From an uncultured Alphaproteobacteria bacterium (GTDB taxonomy: Bacteria > Pseudomonadota > Alphaproteobacteria > HIMB59): DNA of 64,000 bases. The notes beneath the pieces were generated by a model. It searched no databases. It was not told the DNA's origin and saw only the letters and a list, made by a program, of their open reading frames with translations. The position numbers were made by a program, and so were the translations under genes. Below are positions 1-7,548 of the stretch, piece after piece; the stretch's first letter is position 1; every line of letters starts with the position of its first letter. The stretch lies in assembly GCA_902527545.1 (NCBI GenBank), contig CABZPR010000006.1:1-64000 (forward strand), read 5' to 3'.

Positions 1-16
1 TGCATTTCTCAGCCAT
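1..16 (-). CDS. possible 5' end of a gene running off the left edge
   Basis: An ATG on the minus strand lies two bases after the TAG stop of the preceding small gene and opens a frame (M-A-E-K-C) to the window edge. Close coupling to a same-strand gene is the only support. Five codons give no information on function. Confidence 0.3.
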
Positions 17-18
17 GA

Positions 19-414
19 CTAATATTTTAAATTTTTCTTAATTTTGTTCCAATACTGAAAAAATCTTTCTGCTGGATGAAGATAATTCTCATGCAACAAG
101 AAGTAATCGGGTAACTGCTCCAAATCATATTTTTCACCTAATTTTTGAAATAAATTTTGGTAAATAGGTCTAAAAGTAGATTTTGTAATAATTTTGGATA
201 TGGTGTTTTGGGTATGAATTTCCTGCAATATCTCATACGTATTACCTCTATAGATTTCAGCCCCTGCCTCTTTGGCTAAAAAGTATCTATTTTCAATGAT
301 TTTGTCACTAAGATCATAGCCTTCAGTTAAAGTATCATCAAAGATGTAAACGGGATTACCCTCAATACCGGCTGGCACTCTCATGAACTCGTCATATAAA
401 TAAATTAAGTTCAT
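19..414 (-). CDS. small protein resembling a photolyase alpha/beta (antenna-type) domain
   Basis: 131 residues, translated through an ATGA overlap with the preceding FAD-domain gene, so the two are almost certainly co-translated. The N-terminal half has a beta-strand ending in YIFDD, then NRYFL and a YRGNT strand with helix. This resembles the Rossmann-like N-terminal domain of photolyases/cryptochromes, where the partner FAD domain is normally fused behind it. The usual domain is about 130-170 residues, so this one is minimal. The assignment rests on pattern memory and on context, not on a diagnostic motif. It could instead be a lineage-specific partner protein with no chromophore. Confidence 0.5.
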   Translation of the reverse strand: MNLIYLYDEFMRVPAGIEGNPVYIFDDTLTEGYDLSDKIIENRYFLAKEAGAEIYRGNTYEILQEIHTQNTISKIITKSTFRPIYQNLFQKLGEKYDLEQLPDYFLLHENYLHPAERFFQYWNKIKKNLKY

Positions 415-1148
415 AAATTGGGAAAGAGCCTAGAACTAATTTCTTCATAGCTGCCATCTATTTCTCTATTCTTCTCAGGTATAATATCTATGCTTCGGTG
501 ACAGTATTTGTGAACATTTTCTAAATTAAATATATAGGGTTTTCCTGCAAAGGTACTCGCGATCCACTGCCAAGAGAAGTTATTACTTGCAATATCTCCA
601 TCCAGTAAATGACTCATAAAAAACTTCGCTCCAGCTTGCCACTTCACTCTTCTAAAGTGAATAATATAAGAAGCCAAATACATACGTGCATGGTTATGAA
701 GGTACCCAGTATTTGTGAGTTGCTCGATGAAAATATTAATAATTTGTGTTGGTGATGTTGCTGATATAATATCCTCAGGCAAGTTATCTTGATATTCTTG
801 AGGTCTAAATCCAGTTTTATATTCTTCTACATCTGTCCATAGTTGATCGGGATGATAGTAGGCATAGCTTCTCCAAAAATCTCTCCATGCTAATTCTTGA
901 ATAAACTTTTCACTCTCGACAAAATTATATTTGTCTCGAATATATTGATAGAGTTCTTTGTTAGTGATGATTCCATATTTTATATGGGCTGATAATCTTG
1001 AAATTTGTCCATTCAAAAAGTTTCTTGTTTTTGCATAGAGAGCAGGATTAAAAGAATTGAATTTTTCCAGTGCATCTTGTCTTGATAACATGTAGCTATT
1101 CGAATTTTTCGGTATTGGTATTAGATCTTGAACACTTGAGATTTTCAC
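411..1148 (-). CDS. stand-alone FAD-binding domain of DNA photolyase/cryptochrome family
   Basis: 245 residues matching only the helical C-terminal FAD domain of photolyases. Visible blocks are KTRNFLNG followed by RLSAHIKYGIIT (FAD phosphate and start of the helical core), FIQELAWRDFW, NTGYLHNHARMYLASY, and DGDIASNNFSWQW near residues 180-195, the classic flavin/DNA-contact region. Function would be light-driven repair of pyrimidine dimers, or flavin photoreception. Full-length photolyases are about 450-500 residues, so the N-terminal domain is absent here. A possible partner domain is encoded immediately downstream. The start is GTG at 1148, five bases after a TATAAT hexamer. Confidence 0.85.
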   Translation of the reverse strand: MKISSVQDLIPIPKNSNSYMLSRQDALEKFNSFNPALYAKTRNFLNGQISRLSAHIKYGIITNKELYQYIRDKYNFVESEKFIQELAWRDFWRSYAYYHPDQLWTDVEEYKTGFRPQEYQDNLPEDIISATSPTQIINIFIEQLTNTGYLHNHARMYLASYIIHFRRVKWQAGAKFFMSHLLDGDIASNNFSWQWIASTFAGKPYIFNLENVHKYCHRSIDIIPEKNREIDGSYEEISSRLFPNL

Positions 1149-1153
1149 TTTTA

Positions 1154-1159
1154 ATTATA
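1154..1159 (-). promoter_or_regulatory. -10 hexamer TATAAT five bases before the photolyase GTG
   Basis: Minus-strand TATAAT followed by five bases (TAAAA) and the GTG start. It sits in the 24-base gap after pxpC, which is on the same strand. It suggests an independent, leaderless promoter for the photolyase-like pair. No good -35 is visible. Confidence 0.5.
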
Positions 1160-1172
1160 CATAAAATCTGTG

Positions 1173-2051
1173 CTAATAGATTGTTTGTAAATCAAAGGTG
1201 ATTTTGGTTTCAGGGGGGAGCTGAGAGATTCTTGAAATATCTACTTCATTTAAAATTGCAATTTTTGGATATCCTCCAGTACAAGGAATGTCCCGCATTA
1301 ATACAATGGGTTGCCCATCACTTGGCACTTGAATAGACCCAGGTAATATACCTTCAGACAAAATATCATGAGACTTAGAACTAATCAGACTCTCACCTTT
1401 GAGCCTGATACCCATTCGATCACTTTGATTAGTTATTGTAAAAACACCGCTAATAAAAGATTGTAGAGTATTGTCTGAGAAATATTGAAGTTGAGGACCA
1501 GGATAAACTTTGAAGTTAGTTACCTTTTCTAAATCAGGTTTTGGGATAGATATTATATCCCAAGAGTTTACATCTTTACTAATGTGAAATATATCTTCAT
1601 CATTTAAAGATCGATTAATTGAACCTATTCCTGCTTTTGTGTCGGTAGCGTAGCTATTAAGACAAGGCTCTAACCCAAGTCCATGCTCAAAAGCTATGTA
1701 TCCATATACTGAATCTATTGTATTGTGAATAATCAATTCATCTCCCTCAAATAAATTAATACTTTTATAGGGGTGGCACTCAAGTTGACTGTTGTTGTTT
1801 TTCTGAATACTCATATTACAGTTACCACCAACACAAATCTTAACTGATCCTTCTTTTACTTTTATTGAGGGCCCCACATAAGCAAATTCTAGAAATTGAT
1901 TTTGATGATTTGGAATAATTTTTTGCAACTCTGTAATAATTCTTTGGTCCATTGCTCCACTTGGTGAAACTCCTAAGTGTTGATATTGAAATCTACCAAA
2001 GTCTTGAATCGTTGAATGAGTTCCTGCGCGAGTGATTATGATTGAGTTCAT
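1173..2051 (-). CDS. pxpC: 5-oxoprolinase subunit PxpC (biotin-dependent carboxyltransferase family)
   Basis: 292 residues of the KipA/PxpC family: N-terminal RAGTHSTIQDFGR and the HLGVSPSGAMDQ block, a central NQSDRMGIRLKG, and a C-terminal SDGQPIVLMRD with TGGYPKIA. PxpA, PxpB and PxpC together form the bacterial ATP-dependent 5-oxoprolinase, opening 5-oxoproline to glutamate. The ATG overlaps the pxpB stop as ATGA, so the two subunits are translationally coupled. Length is slightly short for the family (about 310-330). pxpA lies on the other strand just upstream of pxpB, and the cyclotransferase follows it. Confidence 0.9.
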   Translation of the reverse strand: MNSIIITRAGTHSTIQDFGRFQYQHLGVSPSGAMDQRIITELQKIIPNHQNQFLEFAYVGPSIKVKEGSVKICVGGNCNMSIQKNNNSQLECHPYKSINLFEGDELIIHNTIDSVYGYIAFEHGLGLEPCLNSYATDTKAGIGSINRSLNDEDIFHISKDVNSWDIISIPKPDLEKVTNFKVYPGPQLQYFSDNTLQSFISGVFTITNQSDRMGIRLKGESLISSKSHDILSEGILPGSIQVPSDGQPIVLMRDIPCTGGYPKIAILNEVDISRISQLPPETKITFDLQTIY

Positions 2052-2767
2052 GACGAGTATTCCTTGATCAATTCATTTAACGAAAAATTATGTTTTTTTA
2101 TTTTTTGAAACTCTGGAAGTGAGACAGAGAAAAATTTTACTTCATCACCTGGAAGAAAAAGGGAAGGCTTAGTACTTTGTAAATCAAAAATATCAAATGG
2201 TATTTGTCCAATTATATTCCAACCACCAGGAGAAACCCTCGGATAAATACAGGTATGGTTTTTTGCTATGCCAATGGATCTAGCAGGAATTTTTACCCTT
2301 GGAGTAGCTAACCTCGGTGTAATTAATTGGGAGGGAATATCCCCTAAATATGGAAAACCCGGCATGAAGCCTATATAATATGTATAGTAACGAACTGACG
2401 AATGAAGATTTATAACCTCTTCTTTTGTAATCTGGTGTAGTTTTTGGATGATCTTAATATCTAAAGCAAAATCTTCATTATAACATGCCGGTATTTCCCA
2501 AATTTTAGTGACTTTTTTGTTAGTTTGAGAGTTTGTATCTCTCATTTCCATACTAATTTTGTCTTTGTTTTGATCTCGTATTTTAGAATTTTCAAAAATT
2601 ACAACAATTTTATTAAATGAGGGAACAATGTTTAGTGATTGAAGATTAAGGTTTAAAATATTTAAAAATGCCTCATTTACCTCCTGTGATATAGATTTTG
2701 AGGTTTCATCTCCAAAATCTAAGACTAAACCCCGATCTCCATAAGAATTTATTCCTTTGAAATACAC
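2048..2767 (-). CDS. pxpB: 5-oxoprolinase subunit PxpB (KipI family)
   Basis: 239 residues with the family hallmark GFMPGFPYLGDIP, then TPRLATPRVKIPARSIGIA and SPGGWNIIGQIP in the C-terminal half. The protein is the cyclophilin-like partner of PxpC in 5-oxoprolinase. The start is GTG at 2765-2767, six bases after a TATGAT hexamer. No upstream ATG fits, and the divergent pxpA begins only 20 bases away. The N-terminal 90 residues are less conserved than the C-terminal half, as is usual in this family. Confidence 0.9.
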   Translation of the reverse strand: MYFKGINSYGDRGLVLDFGDETSKSISQEVNEAFLNILNLNLQSLNIVPSFNKIVVIFENSKIRDQNKDKISMEMRDTNSQTNKKVTKIWEIPACYNEDFALDIKIIQKLHQITKEEVINLHSSVRYYTYYIGFMPGFPYLGDIPSQLITPRLATPRVKIPARSIGIAKNHTCIYPRVSPGGWNIIGQIPFDIFDLQSTKPSLFLPGDEVKFFSVSLPEFQKIKKHNFSLNELIKEYSS

Positions 2768-2773
2768 CCTAAT

Positions 2774-2781
2774 ATCATAAT
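2774..2781. promoter_or_regulatory. symmetric bidirectional -10 between pxpB and pxpA
   Basis: The eight bases ATCATAAT contain TATGAT on the minus strand (2774-2779) and CATAAT on the plus strand (2776-2781). Each is exactly six bases from a start codon: GTG of pxpB on the left and TTG of pxpA on the right. With only 20 bases between the genes there is no room for separate promoters with leaders, so both mRNAs are predicted to be leaderless. Inference from spacing only. Confidence 0.5.
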
Positions 2782-2787
2782 GTAACT

Positions 2788-3564
2788 TTGGTGCATTTGA
2801 ATAAAATTAATTTAAATTCTGATATTGCAGAAAAAGATCTTAGTTTCTTTGACACTATTGATATGCAACTAATAAATAAAATTGCCTCTGCTAATCTTTC
2901 ATGTTTATATCATGGAGGATCAAAAGACGTTGTTTTCAAAGCACTAAGTTACTGTAAAACAAAACGTGTTTCAGTTGGTGCACATATTTCTTTTTTAGAT
3001 AGAGATAATTTTGGGCGCACAAAAACTAATTGGAACAAAAAACTAATCCAAGAAATTGTCAAAGACCAATTAATGTTTATCAATAATCTTGCCTCTGATA
3101 TAAATTTTCCAATAACACATGTTAAGCTTCATGGGGCTTTGAGTAATATGGCCTGCGTCGACCAAGACCTTTCTAGTGAAATAGTAGATTTTTTAAAGAG
3201 AAATTACCCATCAATGATATTACTTGCACCAGCTTTAAGTGAACTTGCTAAAATTGGTATGAGCAGCAACATACCCACTGCCCTTGAGGTTTTTGCAGAT
3301 CGCACTTATGAAGATGATGCTACTTTAACACCTCGTTCTATTAATGAATCTCTGATTACAGATCCTAACAGTGCCAGGGAACATGTAAAAGCCATGCTTA
3401 TTCAAGGTGGAATTATTTCACGTAATGGGAATACTCTAAAAACAAACATTCATTCAGTGTGTGTTCATAGTGATACGCCAAATAGTGTTGAAATTTCTAA
3501 ACAAATTTGCATACTCCTTCATGAAATGAAAATAAAAAAAGCAGCTCTTCCAGAATTTTTCTAA
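2788..3564 (+). CDS. pxpA: 5-oxoprolinase subunit PxpA (LamB/YcsF family), divergent
   Basis: 258 residues of the LamB/YcsF fold. Recognisable blocks are NLNSDIAE, VGAHISF with NFGRT, THVKLHGALSN, FADRTYEDDATLTPR and VCVHSDTP. Several usual motif residues differ: the acid/cysteine start is NSD rather than NCD, the HAGD-type block reads HGGS, and GAHP reads GAHI. The start must be TTG at 2788 or GTG at 2791, because no in-frame ATG exists before an upstream stop. TTG lies six bases from a -10-like hexamer. It forms an operon with the cyclotransferase and phosphatase genes. Activity is plausible, but the altered motifs leave some doubt. Confidence 0.85.
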   Translation: MVHLNKINLNSDIAEKDLSFFDTIDMQLINKIASANLSCLYHGGSKDVVFKALSYCKTKRVSVGAHISFLDRDNFGRTKTNWNKKLIQEIVKDQLMFINNLASDINFPITHVKLHGALSNMACVDQDLSSEIVDFLKRNYPSMILLAPALSELAKIGMSSNIPTALEVFADRTYEDDATLTPRSINESLITDPNSAREHVKAMLIQGGIISRNGNTLKTNIHSVCVHSDTPNSVEISKQICILLHEMKIKKAALPEFF

Positions 3565-3571
3565 GACTAAA

Positions 3572-4069
3572 ATGAATAATTATTTTTTTTACGGCACTCT
3601 TCGCTCTATTGCAATATTAGAGAGGGTGATAGGAAGTAAAACTGAACACTTAAAAATAACCCCAGCTTTTGCACCAAAAAGTGAATTGCGTTTAGTCGTT
3701 AATGAAAACTTCCCTGTAATAATCTTCGGTGAAAATTATTCTGGCGTTGAGGGTATAGTGGTTAAAGGATTAAGAGAAGAAGATATCGCACGAATACGTT
3801 TTTTTGAAGATGTAGAGTTTTCTCCTAAAACAATGATTATAGACATAGGGGGAATTCAAGAAGAGGTTAATTATTTTTCACAAAAAGGAGTTGATCCCTC
3901 TTTAGACCCTTGGATCTATGATGAGTGGAAAGAAAAAGAGGAAGCTTTGTCCTTAGTGACAACTGATCTTTGGATGCAACTTTATGGAAAATATACAGCT
4001 GAAGAGGCAGATCAATATTGGAATGACGTAAAAAAGCAGGCATATCATCAATACCACTCTCAACAATGA
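3572..4069 (+). CDS. gamma-glutamylcyclotransferase-like (AIG2/GGCT fold) protein
   Basis: 165 residues opening with FFYGTLR, the substrate-loop signature of the AIG2/GGCT fold, followed by FPVI and a GVEGIVVKGL strand. Members release 5-oxoproline from gamma-glutamyl compounds. Placement seven bases after pxpA fits well: this enzyme would make the 5-oxoproline that PxpABC hydrolyses. The C-terminal 50 residues (DPWIYDEW onward) are helical and common in bacterial AIG2 proteins. The stop overlaps the next ATG as ATGA. The specific substrate cannot be read from the sequence. Confidence 0.8.
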   Translation: MNNYFFYGTLRSIAILERVIGSKTEHLKITPAFAPKSELRLVVNENFPVIIFGENYSGVEGIVVKGLREEDIARIRFFEDVEFSPKTMIIDIGGIQEEVNYFSQKGVDPSLDPWIYDEWKEKEEALSLVTTDLWMQLYGKYTAEEADQYWNDVKKQAYHQYHSQQ

Positions 4070-4623
4070 AAATTGTTAATTTATTTTTCATAATTTCTAT
4101 ATTTTTTACATTTAGTACCTTATCTAATGAAACAACAAGTTGGGAATTATTAAAAGAGGGCGGTAAAATAGTTTTTATTCGTCATGCATATGCTCCTGGA
4201 GGCGGTGATCCTAATAATTTTGAATTATACGATTGTTCAACACAAAGAAATTTAAATGAACAAGGAATTAATCAATCTAAACGAATGGGTATATTATTTT
4301 CTAAATATTCTATTCCAATAGACTCTGTTTATTCCAGCGAATGGTGTCGCTGTAAAGATACCGCTCGTCTGGCATTTGAAAATTTTGAGACTTTAAGTGC
4401 CTTAAATTCAACATTTTCAGTTGATTATCAAAAAAACCATTCAAAGCAAATGTATGAATTAAATCAATTCATTAAAAATTGGGACGACAGTCAAGGTAAT
4501 TTAATTTTTGTAACCCATTATGTAATTGTTGGTGGTTTTCTTGATTATTATCCAAGTTCAGGAGAAATGGTGATAACAGATAAATCTCTATCAGTTCTTG
4601 GCACTATTAAAATAAATTTTTAA
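4066..4623 (+). CDS. exported histidine phosphatase superfamily protein
   Basis: 185 residues. An N-terminal hydrophobic segment (about residues 3-20) looks like a signal peptide. The catalytic motif IRHA at about residue 38, an ARG-type partner reduced to YSSEWCRC, and the late FVTHYV histidine define the RHG/SixA-like phosphatase fold. The second half of the fold is intact despite the short length. It is the last gene of the pxpA operon and ends convergently on the HupE gene, sharing TTAA as both stops. The substrate is unknown; a periplasmic location is inferred from the leader. Confidence 0.75.
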   Translation: MKIVNLFFIISIFFTFSTLSNETTSWELLKEGGKIVFIRHAYAPGGGDPNNFELYDCSTQRNLNEQGINQSKRMGILFSKYSIPIDSVYSSEWCRCKDTARLAFENFETLSALNSTFSVDYQKNHSKQMYELNQFIKNWDDSQGNLIFVTHYVIVGGFLDYYPSSGEMVITDKSLSVLGTIKINF

Positions 4624-5747
4624 AAGAATACTCTTTCAATAAACCAATATAAACCAATCATTGAAATTATAATCGAAATAGGAATTTGCAAAAATGTTCG
4701 ATACCAACCTTGACGAGAAGGTATTATAAAAATAATTGATGCTAAGATAATAATTGCTATCTGTGCTATTTCTACACCAATATTAAATGAGATTAAACTT
4801 AAGATAAGTTGACTTGTATTTAACCCAATATCTCCTAGGACAAATGCAAAACCTAAACCATGAATTAATCCAAAAATAAAAATTATTAAATATCGAAGTA
4901 AAGTTGAACGTCTCTGAAATATATTCTCAATTGCAACATAGCTTATAGACAATGCTATTAACGGTTCAACAATAGTAGCAGGTATGAAAATTAAATTAAA
5001 ACTAGCTAGAATAAGTGTGATCGAATGCGCAACTGTAAACATTGTGACTTGAAGTAATAAAGGTTTAAATTTGATGGCGTAAAAAAAGATACCTATTATG
5101 AATAAGATATGGTCAAGTCCTTTAGGAACAATATGCTCTATACCTAAAACCAAATATTCAATTGTCGTACTTAAAGCTGAAGACCGTGTCTGTTGGGATA
5201 TGAGTGATGATTTTTCAGCAGGTTGTAAATAAGTTGTAAATAAAACAGACTCTTTTGATAAATCCTCAAAATGTCTAATTACTACGGGACCCAATTCCTT
5301 TTCAAATTGAATGGTAAAAGACTCATCATTTATTTCAAAACCTATGCTTAAAGCTGTATCTCTGGGAAATTCATCGTTTATTTCTTGAAAAGTTTCTACA
5401 TTTCTTAAAGAAAGAGGAATAGTTTCATCTCCAATATCGATTTTAATCTTATCTGTAAATTTATTTTCATTTTTAATAACCATTTTCTCTAATTCTTCCG
5501 TTGAAATGGCTCGTAACGCATCATATTTTTTAGATTGAGGTGAGTCGTTGGTATCCTGATATAAAGAGGCATCAATTTCAGAAAGAACAGTTTCTGCATT
5601 TAATTTAAATTCGATTGATGCATTTCCTTCAATAATGGTAATATCCATCACCGCGGGTTTAATTTCGTGTGAATGAAGAGGAGAGTTCAATATTAAAATT
5701 AGAAAAAATAAGTACTTAATCATTCGGTCATGTTTACCAAAATTCAT
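4620..5747 (-). CDS. HupE/UreJ-type membrane protein with N-terminal periplasmic domain
   Basis: 375 residues. A signal peptide ending near SHEIKP is followed by about 170 residues of beta-rich extracytoplasmic domain, then six or so membrane spans beginning at the IEHIVPKGLDHILF motif with TVAHSITL and IEPLIALS-like helices. This is the HupE/UreJ_2 arrangement, whose simpler members are linked to nickel or cobalt entry. Start choice is uncertain: ATG at 5747 follows a TATAAA, while the internal ATG at 5723 gives a shorter, cleaner signal peptide. The first start overlaps the divergent DUF4198 gene by 18 bases. Confidence 0.75.
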   Translation of the reverse strand: MNFGKHDRMIKYLFFLILILNSPLHSHEIKPAVMDITIIEGNASIEFKLNAETVLSEIDASLYQDTNDSPQSKKYDALRAISTEELEKMVIKNENKFTDKIKIDIGDETIPLSLRNVETFQEINDEFPRDTALSIGFEINDESFTIQFEKELGPVVIRHFEDLSKESVLFTTYLQPAEKSSLISQQTRSSALSTTIEYLVLGIEHIVPKGLDHILFIIGIFFYAIKFKPLLLQVTMFTVAHSITLILASFNLIFIPATIVEPLIALSISYVAIENIFQRRSTLLRYLIIFIFGLIHGLGFAFVLGDIGLNTSQLILSLISFNIGVEIAQIAIIILASIIFIIPSRQGWYRTFLQIPISIIISMIGLYWFIERVFF

Positions 5748-6563
5748 CTAAAAATTCTTTATATTTTTTTGCTCTTTATTTCTTATTCTATTAGAGCAAA
5801 CGCTCATGAATTTTGGATCGAGCCCACACAATATCAACTTAATGATGACTTAATAAATGCTCACTTGAGGGTAGGACAAGAATTTCAAGGTATGGTTTTA
5901 ATGTATAATCCACAAGATTTTAAAATATTTAAAATATTATCTGGATCCAAAAATAAAAAAGAAAAAATAAAGGGCATACTAGGTGATGTGCCTGCAATTA
6001 ATATAACGACTAATTTAGACAATTTATTAATTATATATCATGAAACTAAAGATAAATATGTTGATTATAAAAAGTTTCAAAAATTCGAGGATTTTGTAAA
6101 TGAAAAAGGTTACCAGCAACTAATCAATACTCATTTTGAGAAAGGATTTCCCGAAAGTAATTTTATTGAGAGTTATCGTCGTTATGCAAAATCTCTTATT
6201 ACACTAAATGGCAGTGAGGGGAAGGATAAAAAAACAGGACTTCTATTTGAATTTGTTTTAGACCAAAATCCTTACAAAGAATTGAATTCAAAGCAAATGA
6301 GTGGAACTTTATATTACAAAAAAAAACCACTAAAAAAAAATCTTGTTACAATTTTTTCGAAATATAAAAATACAAAGTTATCAATTGTAAATACCATTAC
6401 GGATGATAAAGGAAAATTTACTTTTGATATTGAGCCAGGAAGGGAATACCTTTTAGACTCAGTTGTGATTTATCCATTAAAAGCAGACCCAGAAAAAAAT
6501 GAGCCAATCTGGCATAGTGATTGGGCATCAACAACTTTCTTAATACCTGAAAATAATCTTTAA
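5730..6563 (+). CDS. periplasmic DUF4198-like protein
   Basis: 277 residues with a signal peptide (hydrophobic 8-20, cleavage near RANA) and a mature N terminus HEFWIEP, the hallmark of DUF4198/NikM-type proteins. A C-terminal beta-sandwich region carries TDDKGKFTFDIEPGREYLLD, like a carboxypeptidase-regulatory or Cna-B-type fold. His at the mature N terminus often binds metal in such proteins. Head-to-head placement with a HupE/UreJ-type membrane gene suggests a shared metal-related function, but the metal is not evident. The start is ATG; the gene overlaps the 5' end of the HupE gene if that begins at 5747. Confidence 0.65.
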   Translation: MFTKIHLKILYIFLLFISYSIRANAHEFWIEPTQYQLNDDLINAHLRVGQEFQGMVLMYNPQDFKIFKILSGSKNKKEKIKGILGDVPAINITTNLDNLLIIYHETKDKYVDYKKFQKFEDFVNEKGYQQLINTHFEKGFPESNFIESYRRYAKSLITLNGSEGKDKKTGLLFEFVLDQNPYKELNSKQMSGTLYYKKKPLKKNLVTIFSKYKNTKLSIVNTITDDKGKFTFDIEPGREYLLDSVVIYPLKADPEKNEPIWHSDWASTTFLIPENNL

Positions 6564-6593
6564 TTATTATTAATTAGTATAAAATAGATAATA

Positions 6594-6929
6594 ATGATTT
6601 TTGCTTTAAAAGTTTTATTAGCTGCTCTTGTGATTGCATTTGCAAGTTGGCTTTCTGGTAAAAGACCTGAGCTATCTGGATTTATTATTGCTCTTCCAAT
6701 AGCAAGTATAATAGCCATAGCCTTCTCTTTCTTAGAGCATAAAAATACTGAAAATACTGTAATATTTGCAAAAAGCATTCTTATTGGAGTACCTGTCTCA
6801 TACTTATTTTTCTTACCTTTTTTCTTTGCAAAAAATCTCAATATGAATTTTTGGTTAATTTACTTGATTGGATTGACTTTACTCGTAATAGGATATTTTG
6901 TTCATAAATATATTATGAGTTTAATTTGA
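6594..6929 (+). CDS. small membrane protein, DUF3147-like
   Basis: 111 residues, almost entirely hydrophobic. Three to four helices include one with ALVIAFASWLSGKRPELSGFI and another with IALPIASIIAIAF. The GKRP-LSG and LP-AS patterns resemble DUF3147 integral membrane proteins, for which no function is established. It is followed without a gap by the GST gene (stop TGA, then ATG), so the two are probably co-expressed. A -10-like TATAAA lies ten bases before the ATG. Confidence 0.6.
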   Translation: MIFALKVLLAALVIAFASWLSGKRPELSGFIIALPIASIIAIAFSFLEHKNTENTVIFAKSILIGVPVSYLFFLPFFFAKNLNMNFWLIYLIGLTLLVIGYFVHKYIMSLI

Positions 6930-7544
6930 ATGTTTGAGTTATTTGCAGACTCAACTCCAAATGCAAGAAAAATTTCAATAATGTTAGAGGAGATTAATGA
7001 GAGTTATGATTTGACTTTAATTAATTTAAATAAGGGTGAACAATTCAACGAGGAGTTTAAAAAAATTTCTCCATTTTCAAAAATTCCTGTTTTAAGACAT
7101 AATAATAAGACCATATTTGAGTCTGGTGCTATCTTAATTTACTTGGCAAATTTATCAGGAGAATTTTATGGCTCAAATCAAAGTTTAACAACCCAGTGGT
7201 TGATGGCTCAAATGGGTTATATAGGCCCTATGTTGGGTCAGCATCATCAATTTCATCATTATAATCCCGGTAAAAGTGATTTTGGTGAAGATAGATATTT
7301 TAAAATTGCAGAAACGATATACAAAAATTTAGATGATCACTTATCTATAAATGAATATTTGGCAAATGAATATTCAATTGCAGATATCGCAACATTTCCT
7401 TGGATCGCTAGACATCCAATTCATGATATAGGTCTGAATAAATATATTAATCTATTGCGTTGGTATAATCAAATATCACTTAGACCTGCTGTCTTAAAGG
7501 GATATGATCTATTTAAAGATGGCTCAATACCGCCACCCGCATAA
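6930..7544 (+). CDS. glutathione S-transferase family protein
   Basis: 204 residues with an N-terminal thioredoxin-like GST fold: STPNARKISIMLEE helix, SKIPVLRHNN with the cis-proline, and ESGAILIYLA, which binds the gamma-glutamyl part of glutathione. The helical C-terminal domain carries IADIATFPW and resembles the YfcG/YghU branch. A bacterial GST may act as a disulfide-bond reductase rather than a detoxifying transferase. The DCC-family gene starts four bases after its stop, consistent with a thiol-redox pair. Confidence 0.85.
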   Translation: MFELFADSTPNARKISIMLEEINESYDLTLINLNKGEQFNEEFKKISPFSKIPVLRHNNKTIFESGAILIYLANLSGEFYGSNQSLTTQWLMAQMGYIGPMLGQHHQFHHYNPGKSDFGEDRYFKIAETIYKNLDDHLSINEYLANEYSIADIATFPWIARHPIHDIGLNKYINLLRWYNQISLRPAVLKGYDLFKDGSIPPPA

Positions 7545-7548
7545 TAAA

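Noticed and set aside
6560-6841. Minus-strand frame opposite the DUF3147-like gene
   Set aside because: The plus-strand frame has clear membrane helices and is coupled to the GST gene. The minus frame has no recognisable feature.
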